Notes under the pieces: generated by a model
What the model saw: only the letters and a program-made list of their open reading frames with translations
Database searches by the model: none
What the model was told of the DNA's origin: nothing
Source of the DNA: Kitasatospora sp. GP82
GTDB taxonomy: Bacteria > Actinomycetota > Actinomycetes > Streptomycetales > Streptomycetaceae
Direction of reading: 5' to 3'
Length of the DNA stretch: 64,000 nt
Assembly: GCF_029892105.1 (NCBI RefSeq)
Contig: NZ_JARZAJ010000018.1
Span: 1 to 64,000, forward strand
Shown here: one piece after another, positions 16,610 through 25,817 of the stretch
Position numbering within the stretch: the first letter of the stretch is position 1
Layout: each line of letters opens with the position of its first letter
Translations under genes and position numbers: made by a program

Positions 16610-16698
16610 GTCGAGGGCTCTCCTCCCCGGGGCCAGCCCGGCCGTGCCTGTTTTTCAGAAGCGACGCCCCGGACAGGAACTGTCCAGGGCGCGGCCAC

Positions 16699-16717
16699 TT
16701 AGCTTAGGCGTGCCTTA
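16699..16717 (-). promoter_or_regulatory. Iron box (DmdR/IdeR operator) upstream of efeUO-efeB
   Basis: TTAGCTTAGGCGTGCCTTA matches the 19-bp DtxR-family consensus (TTAGGTTAGGCTAACCTAA) at most positions, including both TTAG..TTAGGC and CCT halves. It lies 90 bp before the efeUO start codon, where a promoter would be. It implies repression by ferrous-iron-loaded DmdR/IdeR and induction under iron limitation. Confidence 0.82.
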
Positions 16718-16797
16718 GTAATGGGGGAGTCAAGCCGACAGATCGGAATGGCAAAACCTGAGACGGGGCGTGCTCCCGCCCCGGGATGGACGGAGCC

Positions 16798-18057
16798 TCA
16801 GGAGACGGGGCGTGAGTCGGCCCACACCCCTTCGAACTCCTCGCGGTAGATCTCCAGCAGCCCGGCCTCCTGCCCGCCCGGGGCCTGCCCGGCGCCGCCG
16901 CGCAGCACCAGTGCCGGCGACTCGATGCCCCGGGAGCGCCGCAGATAGGGCTGGACCACCCCGAGACCCTCCGAGCGCCGCCGCCCACCGGCCGAGGCCA
17001 CCGACCGGGGGCCCTCCACCAGGTACGCGGTGAACCGGGGAGTCTCGTCGAACACTCGGATCTCGAAGCCGCCCTGGTCGCGCAGCCGGGCCCGGACCCG
17101 GCGCACATGCATGATGTTCATCTCGATCGAGCGGGCCAACTCGCCTCGCCCGAGCCCGAGTTCACGCTCGCGTCGGCGCACCGCACTGCTGGCCGGGTTG
17201 AGGAAGAGCAGCCGCACCCGGCAGCCCTCGGCCGCGAGCCGGATCAGCCGCTTGCCGGTGTAGTTCTGGCAGAGCATCCCGAGCCCGATGCCGACGGCGT
17301 CCAGCCGCCGGGCGCCCTCCAGCAGGTCCTCGACCGGCAGGTCGCGCTGGAGCCTGACGCGGTCGGCGTGCACCGCGACCACGTCGGCGTAGCGCCCGGC
17401 GATCAGCTGCTCGACCACATCGGCAGGCACCCCGCCCGTGCCGCCGTCCAGCAGTGCCAGCAGCCGGGCGGCGGCCCGCTCGGTCTGGGCCAGCACGGTC
17501 TGCGAGAGACTGCGGTTGCGCGAGACGACGTGCCGGGCGACCTCCAGCTCGTCCAGCGCCATCTCGACCTCGCGGCGGTCGAGCACGTACGGCTCGAAGC
17601 ACGGCCAGTGCTGCACCATCAGCTCGCGCAGCTGGGGGAGCGTCAGGAAGACCAGCGGGTCGTCGTCGGCCGGGTCCAGCAGGTAGCCCTTGCGGCGGCT
17701 GACCTCACGGACGGCACCGGCCCGGTAGACCCACTCCTCGCCGGCCGGTCCGGCGGCGGCGGTGACCCAGTCCTCGCCGTGGGCGGGCGCGTACACGGGG
17801 CGCAGCACCTCGCCGACCAGGGCGCGCAGCCGCTGCTCGACCAGGTTGAGCCAGACGTACGCGCGGCCGGCGAGGCGGACGCGCTGGTGGGCCAGCTCCC
17901 ACTGGTCGCCGGACCAGGCCAGGGGCTGGCCGTCGGGCGGGCCCGACTGGGTGGGGATGGCGATCCGGCCGGGCGGGGACGAGTGCATGACCACCGTCGG
18001 CGCCTCGCTCCGCCCGGGGCCCTCGGGACCGCCCCGGCCGTCTGCGGGGACCACCAT
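16798..18057 (-). CDS. HEPN domain-containing protein of the SAV2148 type, with DUF5919-like C-terminus
   Basis: A 419-residue soluble protein. The N-terminal half is helical, starting at QRVRLAGRAYVWLNLVEQRLRALV (about residues 58-80), and resembles the HEPN-like family named after S. avermitilis SAV2148. The C-terminal half (LGMLCQNYTGKRLIRLAAEG, CRVRLLFLNP, RIREL-like stretch, RVFDETPRFTAYLVEG) resembles the DUF5919/PLD-like domain found fused to XRE regulators. Function is unknown. Conserved residues include His/Asn-rich IEMNIMHVRRVRARL. ATG 18057 is preceded by GAGGTGAGG. It is monocistronic and divergent from the trehalose operon. The family name is from memory, so the function is not assigned. 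Confidence 0.7.
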   Translation of the reverse strand: MVVPADGRGGPEGPGRSEAPTVVMHSSPPGRIAIPTQSGPPDGQPLAWSGDQWELAHQRVRLAGRAYVWLNLVEQRLRALVGEVLRPVYAPAHGEDWVTAAAGPAGEEWVYRAGAVREVSRRKGYLLDPADDDPLVFLTLPQLRELMVQHWPCFEPYVLDRREVEMALDELEVARHVVSRNRSLSQTVLAQTERAAARLLALLDGGTGGVPADVVEQLIAGRYADVVAVHADRVRLQRDLPVEDLLEGARRLDAVGIGLGMLCQNYTGKRLIRLAAEGCRVRLLFLNPASSAVRRRERELGLGRGELARSIEMNIMHVRRVRARLRDQGGFEIRVFDETPRFTAYLVEGPRSVASAGGRRRSEGLGVVQPYLRRSRGIESPALVLRGGAGQAPGGQEAGLLEIYREEFEGVWADSRPVS

Positions 18058-18457
18058 GCGCTACCTCACCTCTCGGTCCGGACCCACCTGGAACGACGGA
18101 CCATCTGCTGACACAGTCTCAACCCTGGCGGTCCTGGCAGGGCCTGTCTCCGCATGGGGCCCGGAGCGCACCGGACGATCAAGGGTACTGCCCGGGCCGC
18201 ACGGGACGCAGCCCGTTGACCGGACAACGATCCTTCCGGGAAGCGGCGGTGACATGCCGCGGGCGGCTCGAAATCGACCGATGGACACCCGTTCGGGCGA
18301 ACAACGGACGAATGAGCACGGTTGGGGGGCGGCCATTGGAGAGGATGCCCCGTGTGCCGTACATCACGGTGCGCTCGGGTCGTACATGGCGGGGCGTCCT
18401 GCCGGGCAAGGCCCGATCGGGCACCAGTTCTCGTCATCACAAGGTGAGTTGAGGCAT

Positions 18458-20578
18458 ATGCAGGTCTGGCCAGGGCAGCCGTACCCGCTCGGCGCCACGT
18501 ACGACGGGGCCGGCACCAACTTCGCGGTGTTCTCCGAGAGCGCCGACCGGATCGAACTCTGCCTGCTCGGCGAGGACGGCTCGGAGACCGCCGTCGAGCT
18601 GCGCGAGACGGACGCCTTCGTCCGGCACGCCTACCTCCCGGGCGTCGAGCCCGGCCAGCGCTACGGCTTCCGGGTCCACGGCCCGCACAACCCGGGGCTC
18701 GGCCAGCGGCACAACAGCGCCAAACTGCTGCTGGACCCGTACGCCAAAGCGATGAGCGGCCATATCGACTGGGACGAGTCGGTCTACGGCTACCACTTCG
18801 GCGCCCCCGAGCGCCGCAACGACCTGGACTCCGCCCCGCACACCATGCACTCGGTGGTGATCAACCCGTACTTCGACTGGGGCACCGACCGGCCGCCGCG
18901 CACCGACTACCACCGCACGGTGCTCTACGAGGCCCATGTGAAGGGGCTGACCAGGCTCCACCCGGGCATCCCCGAGGAGATCCGGGGCACCTACGCGGGG
19001 CTGGCCCACCCGGCGGTGATCGAGCACCTGGCCAAACTGGGGGTGACGGCGATCGAGCTGATGCCGGTGCACCAGTTCGTCCGCGACCACCGGCTCCGGG
19101 ACCTGGGGCTGTCCAACTACTGGGGCTACAACACCATCGGCTACTTCGCCCCGCACTCCTCCTACTCCTCCGGCGGCGACCGGGGCCAGCAGGTCCAGGA
19201 GTTCAAGTCGATGGTCAAGGCCCTGCACGCGGCCGGGATCGAGGTGATCCTGGACGTCGTCTACAACCACACCGCCGAGGGCAGTCACCTGGGCCCCACC
19301 CTCTCCTTCCGTGGCCTGGACAACGCCTCCTACTACCGCCTCGCCAAGGACCGCCGCTTCTACGAGGACACCACGGGCACCGGCAACAGCCTGCTGATGC
19401 GCAGCCCGCACGTCCTTCAGATGATCATGGACTCGCTGCGCTACTGGGTCACCGAGATGCATGTGGACGGCTTCCGCTTCGACCTGGCAGCCACCCTGGC
19501 ACGGCAGTTCCACGAGGTGGACCGGCTGTCCTCCTTCTTCGACCTCGTCCAGCAGGACCCGGTCGTCTCCCAGGCCAAGCTGATCGCCGAGCCCTGGGAC
19601 CTCGGCGAGGGCGGCTACCAGGTCGGCAACTTCCCACCGCTGTGGACGGAGTGGAACGGCATGTACCGTGACACCGTCCGCGACCTGTGGCGCGGCGAGA
19701 CGGCCACACTGGCCGAGTTCGCCTCCCGGCTGACCGGATCCTCCGACCTCTACCAGGACGACGGCCGCCGCCCCATCGCCTCCATCAACTTCGTCACCTG
19801 CCACGACGGTTTCACCCTGCGCGACCTCGTCTCCTACAACGAGAAGCACAACGAGGCCAACCACGAGGAGAACCGGGACGGCGAATCCTTCAACCGCTCC
19901 TGGAACTGCGGAACGGAGGGCGAGACGGACAACCGGGCCGTCCTCGATCTGAGAGAACGCCAGAAGCGCAACTTCATCGCCACCCTGATGCTCTCCCAGG
20001 GCGTCCCGCTGCTGGCCCACGGCGACGAACTCGGCCGCACCCAGGGCGGCAACAACAACGCGTACTGCCAGGACAACGAACTCACCTGGGTGCACTGGCC
20101 CGAGGACGGCGACGGGCCCGGGGCGCGGCTGCTGGAGTTCACCCAGGGCATGATCTGGCTGCGGCGCGACCACCCGGTCTTCCGGCGCCGCCGTTTCTTC
20201 CACGGCCGGCCGGTCTCGGGCACGCACGACGACCTCACCGACATCGCCTGGTTCACCCCCGCCGGGGAGGAGATGACCGGACGGGACTGGTCCACCAGCC
20301 ACGTCAAGTCACTGACGGTCTTCCTGAACGGCTACGCCATCTCCGAGCCGGACCGGCGCGGCGGCAAGATCGTCGACGACTCCTTCCTGCTGATGTTCAA
20401 CGCCCACTTCGAACCACTGGAGTTCACCGTGCCCGCCGACCACGGCGAAGCCTGGCAGGTCGTGGTGGACACCACGCTGCCCGTCCTGCCCGCGCCGGGG
20501 TCGGGCCCCCGGGTCAAGGCGGGCGACAGCGTCTGGCTCACCGACCGGGCCCTGCTGGTCCTGCAACGGCCCGCGTGA
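18458..20578 (+). CDS. treX: Glycogen debranching enzyme GlgX/TreX (isoamylase type, GH13)
   Basis: A 706-residue enzyme that hydrolyses alpha-1,6 branches of glycogen. The N-terminal CBM48 domain (YPLGATYDGAGTNFAVFSE) is followed by a GH13 barrel with regions I DVVYNHTAEG, II GFRFDLAATLAR, III AEPWDLGEGGYQ and IV VTCHDGFTLRDLV; the Asp/Glu/Asp catalytic set is intact. It is first in a treX-treY-treZ order and would feed linear maltooligosaccharides to TreY. ATG 18458 follows AAGGTGAG and GAGG; the frame is open about 700 bp further upstream, but that segment is the antisense of the HEPN gene. The 400-bp gap 18058-18457 holds no other gene and should contain both divergent promoters. Confidence 0.93.
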   Translation: MQVWPGQPYPLGATYDGAGTNFAVFSESADRIELCLLGEDGSETAVELRETDAFVRHAYLPGVEPGQRYGFRVHGPHNPGLGQRHNSAKLLLDPYAKAMSGHIDWDESVYGYHFGAPERRNDLDSAPHTMHSVVINPYFDWGTDRPPRTDYHRTVLYEAHVKGLTRLHPGIPEEIRGTYAGLAHPAVIEHLAKLGVTAIELMPVHQFVRDHRLRDLGLSNYWGYNTIGYFAPHSSYSSGGDRGQQVQEFKSMVKALHAAGIEVILDVVYNHTAEGSHLGPTLSFRGLDNASYYRLAKDRRFYEDTTGTGNSLLMRSPHVLQMIMDSLRYWVTEMHVDGFRFDLAATLARQFHEVDRLSSFFDLVQQDPVVSQAKLIAEPWDLGEGGYQVGNFPPLWTEWNGMYRDTVRDLWRGETATLAEFASRLTGSSDLYQDDGRRPIASINFVTCHDGFTLRDLVSYNEKHNEANHEENRDGESFNRSWNCGTEGETDNRAVLDLRERQKRNFIATLMLSQGVPLLAHGDELGRTQGGNNNAYCQDNELTWVHWPEDGDGPGARLLEFTQGMIWLRRDHPVFRRRRFFHGRPVSGTHDDLTDIAWFTPAGEEMTGRDWSTSHVKSLTVFLNGYAISEPDRRGGKIVDDSFLLMFNAHFEPLEFTVPADHGEAWQVVVDTTLPVLPAPGSGPRVKAGDSVWLTDRALLVLQRPA

Positions 20579-20654
20579 ACGCCGTTCGGGGCCCGCTGGC
20601 CCATTCGTACCAAGGCGGCCTTAGCGGCCCCGGAGCCCGGGTAGGCATCACCCC

Positions 20655-23066
20655 ATGACATCCGCCGCCGCACCCCGTCCGACGGCCAGTTACCGGCTCC
20701 AGCTCCAGCCGGGATTCACCCTGCACGACGCCGAACGCGCGGTGGCCTACCTCGCCGCGCTCGGCGTCTCCCATCTGCACCTCTCGCCGCTGCTCGAAGC
20801 CGTCCCCGGCTCCACCCACGGGTACGACACCGTCGATCACGGCCGCGTCAGCGAGCAGCTCGGCGGCGAGCGCGCACTGCGCTCGCTGGCCGCCGAGGCG
20901 CACCGGCACCGGCTGCGCCTGATCGCCGACGTGGTGCCCAACCACATGGCCCTGCCGGTTCCCGAGCAGCTCAACCAGCCGCTCTGGCAGGTACTGCGGG
21001 ACGGCCCCGAATCCCCCTACGCGCACTGGTTCGACATCGACTGGACGGCGCAGTCGGGGCCCGCCGACGCCCCCGAGCGCGGCCGCCTGCTGCTGCCGCT
21101 GCTGGGCGAGAGGCTGGGCGCCGTACTGGACCGGTTCGTGATCGACGAGGACGTACTGCGCTACCACGAGCACGTACTGCCGCTGCGGCCCGGTACCGCG
21201 CACCTGCCGCTGCCGCAACTGCTGGAGCGCCAGTGGTACCGGCTGGCCTGGTGGCGGCTGGCCAGCAGCGAGCTGAACTACCGGCGGTTCTTCACCGTCA
21301 ACGAGCTGATCGCCGTCCGGGTCGAGGTACCCGAGGTCTTCGAGGCCACCCACCGCACCCTGCTGCGGCTGCACGCCGAAGGCGTCCTGGACGGCTTCCG
21401 GATCGACCACCCCGACGGACTGGCCGACCCGCGCGGCTACCTCACCCGGCTCTCGGAGGCCACCGGCGGCGCCTACACCGTGGTGGAGAAGATCCTCACC
21501 GGCCGGGAGCAGCTGCCCGCCGACTGGCCGTGCGCGGGCACCACCGGCTACGACGCGCTGCGCCGGATCGACGGCGTCCTCACCGACCACGCGGGCGCCA
21601 TGCGCCTGATCGCCGCCTACCGCCGGGACGTCGACAGCCCGCCGGAAGCAGCCGTCGCCGCGCAGGGGCGCTTCGAACTCACCGCTCCCGACGGGGAACT
21701 GGCCACCGAACTGGACCGGCTGGTCCGACTCGTCCAGCGGATCTGCGCCGCCGAACCGCCCCTGGCCGACCACGCGCCGCGGACGATCCGGGAGGCGCTG
21801 CGCCGGCTGCTGACGGCCTATCCGGTCTACCGGCCCTACGTGCGGCCGGGCGAGAGCGCCCCCGCGCAGGCCGTTGCGGAGGTCGAGGCGGCACTGCCCG
21901 ACAACTGGTCGGGGCTTGCGGGTCCGGCCGCGCTGCCCGGGGCCGCTCCGACCGCCGCGCTGATCCGCGACCTCGCACTGGGGCGGCTGGGGCGCAGCGC
22001 GGCGAAGGACGAGTTCTGCACCCGCCTCGCCCAGACCGCCTCCGCCGTGGCCGCCAAGGGAGTGGAGGACACCGCCTTCTACCGCTGGAACGCACTGCTC
22101 AGCCTGAACGAGGTCGGCGGCGAGCCCGGTCTCCCCGGCGTCACACCCGTCGAATTCCACCGCTGGTGCAGGCAGTTGGAGCAGGACTGGCCGTACTCCA
22201 TGACGGTGCTGTCCACCCATGACACCAAGCGCAGCGCCGACGCCCGCGCGCGGCTGGCGGTGCTGGCCGAGCTGCCCGAGCACTGGGTGGACGAGTGTGT
22301 CGCCTGGACGGAGGCGGGCGGCCCCTGTCCGGACCGCAGTACCGCCTGGCTGCTCTGGCAGACCCTGGTCGCCGCCTGGCCGCTGTCCGCCGACCGCCTG
22401 GTGGCGGTGCTGCTGAAGTCGGCCCGCGAGGCCAAGGTGCGCACCTCCTGGACAGCCCCCGACGCACGGTTCGAGCAGGCGCTGAGCGACTATGCTCGCG
22501 GCGCCCTCGCCAACCCGGGCCTGTGCCCGAGGATCGCCGGTTTCGTCGAGCTGATCTCGCCGTACGCGCGCAGCAACACCCTGGCGGCGGCACTGCTGCA
22601 CCTGACCATGCCGGGTGTGCCCGATGTGTACCAGGGCAGCGAGGAGCCGCTGTACACCCTGGTCGACCCGGACAACCGGGCGCCGGTGGACCTCTCCGCG
22701 CTGGCGGTGCGCCTGACCGACTCACCGACCGACCGGCCTCGCGATCTCGCCCGGGAGAAGCTGCATCTGACCACCACGGCACTGCACCTGCGGCGCAGCC
22801 GTCCGCTCGGCCCGTACCGCCCGCTCGCCGCCGAGGGCCAGGCCGCCGTCCATCTGCTGGCCTTCGAGCGCGGGCCCGAGGTGGTCACCGCCGTGACCCG
22901 GCTGCCGTACGGGCTCCAGCGGCACGGGGGCTGGCGCGACACCGTGCTGGAGCTGCCCGAAGGGCGGTGGACGGACGAGCTGACGCAGCACCGCATCACG
23001 GGCGGTGCGGTGCCGGTGGCCGAGCTGTTCGAGCACCATCCGGTCGCGCTGCTCACCCGATTCTGA
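20655..23066 (+). CDS. treY: Maltooligosyltrehalose synthase TreY (GH13)
   Basis: An 803-residue enzyme that turns the reducing-end alpha-1,4 bond of maltodextrins into the alpha-1,1 bond of trehalose. Typical N-terminus ASYRLQLQPGFTLHDA and LSPLLEAVPGSTHGYDTVD; region I IADVVPNHMA, region II GFRIDHPDGLADP (nucleophile Asp), region III VVEKILTGREQLP (acid/base Glu) and region IV STHDTKRSADARAR. The length is above the usual 720-790. It lies 76 bp after treX and 36 bp before treZ, so the three are probably one operon. The start ATG 20655 has only a weak GTAGG before it. Confidence 0.95.
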   Translation: MTSAAAPRPTASYRLQLQPGFTLHDAERAVAYLAALGVSHLHLSPLLEAVPGSTHGYDTVDHGRVSEQLGGERALRSLAAEAHRHRLRLIADVVPNHMALPVPEQLNQPLWQVLRDGPESPYAHWFDIDWTAQSGPADAPERGRLLLPLLGERLGAVLDRFVIDEDVLRYHEHVLPLRPGTAHLPLPQLLERQWYRLAWWRLASSELNYRRFFTVNELIAVRVEVPEVFEATHRTLLRLHAEGVLDGFRIDHPDGLADPRGYLTRLSEATGGAYTVVEKILTGREQLPADWPCAGTTGYDALRRIDGVLTDHAGAMRLIAAYRRDVDSPPEAAVAAQGRFELTAPDGELATELDRLVRLVQRICAAEPPLADHAPRTIREALRRLLTAYPVYRPYVRPGESAPAQAVAEVEAALPDNWSGLAGPAALPGAAPTAALIRDLALGRLGRSAAKDEFCTRLAQTASAVAAKGVEDTAFYRWNALLSLNEVGGEPGLPGVTPVEFHRWCRQLEQDWPYSMTVLSTHDTKRSADARARLAVLAELPEHWVDECVAWTEAGGPCPDRSTAWLLWQTLVAAWPLSADRLVAVLLKSAREAKVRTSWTAPDARFEQALSDYARGALANPGLCPRIAGFVELISPYARSNTLAAALLHLTMPGVPDVYQGSEEPLYTLVDPDNRAPVDLSALAVRLTDSPTDRPRDLAREKLHLTTTALHLRRSRPLGPYRPLAAEGQAAVHLLAFERGPEVVTAVTRLPYGLQRHGGWRDTVLELPEGRWTDELTQHRITGGAVPVAELFEHHPVALLTRF

Positions 23067-23102
23067 GCAGCCGTGTCCGAGCTCTGAAAGGAGCGGTATC
23101 GG

Positions 23103-24887
23103 ATGAGCACGTACCGAGTCTGGGCACCCGAGGCCACCCTGGTGGAGGTCGAGATCGACGATGTCCCGTACCCGATGGAGCGCGTCGCCGAGCGGCTCGG
23201 CTGGTGGCAGGCCGAGGCGCCGTTCGGCGACTACGGCTTCCGGCTGGACGGCGGTCCCGTGCTGCCCGACCCCCGTTCGCCGCGCCAGCCGTACGGGCCC
23301 GACGGACCGAGCCGTCCGGTGGACCATGCCGCCTTCCGCTGGTCGGACGTCCCCTGGTACGGGCGGGCACTGCCCGGCTGCGTGGTGTACGAGCTGAATG
23401 TGGGCACCTTCACCCCCTCGGGGACGTTCGAGGCGGCCGCCGAACGGCTCGACCACCTGGTCGAACTCGGGGTGGACTTCGTGGAGTTGATGCCCGTCTG
23501 CCCGTTCCCCGGCCGGCACGGCTGGGGGTACGACGGGGTGTCGCCGTGGGCGGTGCACGAACCCTACGGCGGCCCTGACGGGTTGAAGCGCTTCGTGGAC
23601 ACCGCCCACCGCAAGGGGCTGGGCGTCATCCTGGACGTGGTGCACAACCACCTCGGCCCGTCGGGCAACTACCTGCCCGCCTTCGGCCCGTACTTCACCG
23701 AGCGGCACCACACCCCGTGGGGGGCGGCGGTCAATCTGGACGCCCCGGGTTCGGACGAGGTACGGGACTACCTGATCGGCAGCGCACTCGCCTGGCTGCG
23801 GGACTACCGGATCGACGGCCTGCGGCTGGACGCGGTGCACGCGCTGATCGACGGACGGGCGCTGCACTTCCTGGAGGAACTGTCCGGTGCGGTGGGGGAC
23901 TTGGCCGAGGCCACCGGGCGGCCGCTGTTCCTGGTCGCCGAGTCCGACCTGAACGACCCGCGCATCACCGACCCGCGCCAGTCCGGCGGCTTCGGCCTGG
24001 CCGCGCAGTGGAGCGACGACTTCCACCACGCGCTGCACGCCCTGCTCACCGGCGAGAGCCAGGGCTACTACGCCGACTTCGCCCGGCGCCCGGCCGCCGC
24101 TCTCGCCAAGACCCTGACCGGCGGCTACTTCCACGACGGCAGCTGGTCGTCCTTCCGTGGCCGCAGCCACGGCCGCCCCTTCCCGAAGGCCTACGGGCAC
24201 CGGCTCCTCGGATATCTGCAGACCCACGACCAGGTCGGCAACCGGGCCACCGGGGACCGGATCTCCGCCGCCCTCTCCCCCGGGCGGCTCGCCTGCGGGG
24301 CGGCGCTGGTGCTGACCTCACCGTTCACGCCGATGCTCTTCATGGGCGAGGAGTGGGGCGCGTCCACACCCTGGCAGTACTTCACCAGCCACACCGATCC
24401 GGCACTCGCCGAGGCCGTCCGGCAGGGCAGGCAACGGGAGTTCACCGATTTCGGCTGGGCGGCGGAGAACGACGCCGGCTCGGAGGCCCCGGAGGCGAGG
24501 GGGCCAGAAAGAGTCGTACCCGATCCGCAGGCGCCTGCCACGGTGCTCGGCTCCACCCTGGACTGGACCGAGCCCGGCCGTACCCCGCACCTCGAACTGC
24601 TGGACTGGTACCGGCGGTTGATCCGGCTGCGGCGAACGCACCCCGAGCTGACCGACCCTGACCTTTCGGCCGTCCGGGTCGCGTACGACGAGGAGGAGGG
24701 CTGGCTGGTGGTGAGCCGGGGGCCGTACCGGGTGGTGGTCAACCTCGGTGGGGTCAGCCCGCGTTCGGTGCCGCTGGACCTCCCGTACGCGGGGACGCTC
24801 GCGCTGTTCGGCGACTGCTGGCCCGGGAGCGCGGAGAACTCGCTCTTCCTGGCGCCCGACTCGGTGGCGGTGGTACGGGTCGGCTGA
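23103..24887 (+). CDS. treZ: Maltooligosyltrehalose trehalohydrolase TreZ (GH13)
   Basis: A 594-residue hydrolase that releases free trehalose from maltooligosyltrehalose made by TreY. It begins with the short CBM48-like domain (MSTYRVWAPEATLVEVE), then the barrel motifs VILDVVHNHLGPSGNY, GLRLDAVHALID (nucleophile), LVAESDLNDPR (acid/base) and THDQVGNR. ATG 23103 is preceded by GGAG with a nine-base spacing. It is the last gene of the trehalose operon and runs into a convergent transketolase gene, with only nine bases between the stops and no terminator visible. Confidence 0.95.
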   Translation: MSTYRVWAPEATLVEVEIDDVPYPMERVAERLGWWQAEAPFGDYGFRLDGGPVLPDPRSPRQPYGPDGPSRPVDHAAFRWSDVPWYGRALPGCVVYELNVGTFTPSGTFEAAAERLDHLVELGVDFVELMPVCPFPGRHGWGYDGVSPWAVHEPYGGPDGLKRFVDTAHRKGLGVILDVVHNHLGPSGNYLPAFGPYFTERHHTPWGAAVNLDAPGSDEVRDYLIGSALAWLRDYRIDGLRLDAVHALIDGRALHFLEELSGAVGDLAEATGRPLFLVAESDLNDPRITDPRQSGGFGLAAQWSDDFHHALHALLTGESQGYYADFARRPAAALAKTLTGGYFHDGSWSSFRGRSHGRPFPKAYGHRLLGYLQTHDQVGNRATGDRISAALSPGRLACGAALVLTSPFTPMLFMGEEWGASTPWQYFTSHTDPALAEAVRQGRQREFTDFGWAAENDAGSEAPEARGPERVVPDPQAPATVLGSTLDWTEPGRTPHLELLDWYRRLIRLRRTHPELTDPDLSAVRVAYDEEEGWLVVSRGPYRVVVNLGGVSPRSVPLDLPYAGTLALFGDCWPGSAENSLFLAPDSVAVVRVG

Positions 24888-24896
24888 CAGCACCCG

Positions 24897-25790
24897 TCAC
24901 CGGAGGAAGGCGGCGATGCGCTCACGCAGCGCTGCGGCGTCCAGGCCGTAGGCGGTCAGGTGCTCGTCGACGGAGCCGTAGTGGCGGTGCTCTTCCCGGG
25001 GGACGCCCAGGCCGAGGACGCGGTGCGGCCGGTCGGCCAGCGCCTCGTTCACCTGTCCTGCCGACGTACCCGCCAGGTAGGGCTCGACCAGGACCACGTC
25101 GGCCCGCTCACCGAGGGCGGCCCGCAGTCCGGCCGCGTCGAAGGGACGGACGGTGGCGGCGTAGAGCACGGTGACGTCCAGGCCCTCGGTGGCGGCGAGC
25201 ACCGCGTCCAGCATCGGCCCGACGGCCAGCACCACACCGTTCCTGCCCCGGCGGACCGGCAGGAACCTCCCCGGCTCGACGGGCCGAGCCGTGGCGTTGC
25301 GGTGGTTGGAGAGCCGGACGTAGACCGGGTTGTCGCCGTCCGCCGCCGCGTGCCGCAGCAGGGTCTCGGCCTCGTCCGGGTGTCCCGGGACATGGACCGT
25401 CCACCCGGGCAGGGTGTCGAGCAGTGCGACATCGCCGGGTGCCATATGGGTACGTCCACCGGCCGGCCAGTCGTACGAGCCCGCCGCGCTCACCAGGACC
25501 GCGCCGACGCCCTGGTGGCCGAGGTCCAGTTTGACCTGCTCGAAGGGGCGCTCGACCAGGAAGCTGGCGAAGGTGTGGGCGATCGGGCGCATCCCGGCCA
25601 GCGCCATGCCGCCGGCGGCACCGATCAGCAGCTGCTCGCGGATACCCACGTTCACCACCCGGTCCGGGTGGCGGCGGGCGGCCGGGGCGAAGGGGTCAGC
25701 GCTGATGTCGGCCAGCAGCAGGGCGAGGCGGGGATCGTGGTCGAGCAGGTCGGTGGTGACGTCGACGAAGCGCTCGCGCATGGTTTCCAT
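24897..25790 (-). CDS. Split transketolase, C-terminal (pyrimidine-binding plus C) subunit
   Basis: A 297-residue protein equal to the second half of transketolase. It has the pyrimidine-binding domain (VVNVGIREQLLIGAAGGMALAG, with the catalytic Glu in REQ; FASFLVERPFEQVKLD) and the C-terminal domain (VLYAATVRPFDAAGLRA). The preceding gene on the same strand supplies the thiamine diphosphate-binding half, 27 bp upstream. Such split enzymes act as heterotetramers and serve the pentose phosphate pathway or a specialised transketolase-like reaction; the exact sugar substrate is not known. ATG 25790 follows GAGAG; an ATG nine bases downstream follows GGAAACC. Confidence 0.85.
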   Translation of the reverse strand: METMRERFVDVTTDLLDHDPRLALLLADISADPFAPAARRHPDRVVNVGIREQLLIGAAGGMALAGMRPIAHTFASFLVERPFEQVKLDLGHQGVGAVLVSAAGSYDWPAGGRTHMAPGDVALLDTLPGWTVHVPGHPDEAETLLRHAAADGDNPVYVRLSNHRNATARPVEPGRFLPVRRGRNGVVLAVGPMLDAVLAATEGLDVTVLYAATVRPFDAAGLRAALGERADVVLVEPYLAGTSAGQVNEALADRPHRVLGLGVPREEHRHYGSVDEHLTAYGLDAAALRERIAAFLR

Positions 25791-25817
25791 CGGTGGGATC
25801 TCTCTAACGGAAGGGGT

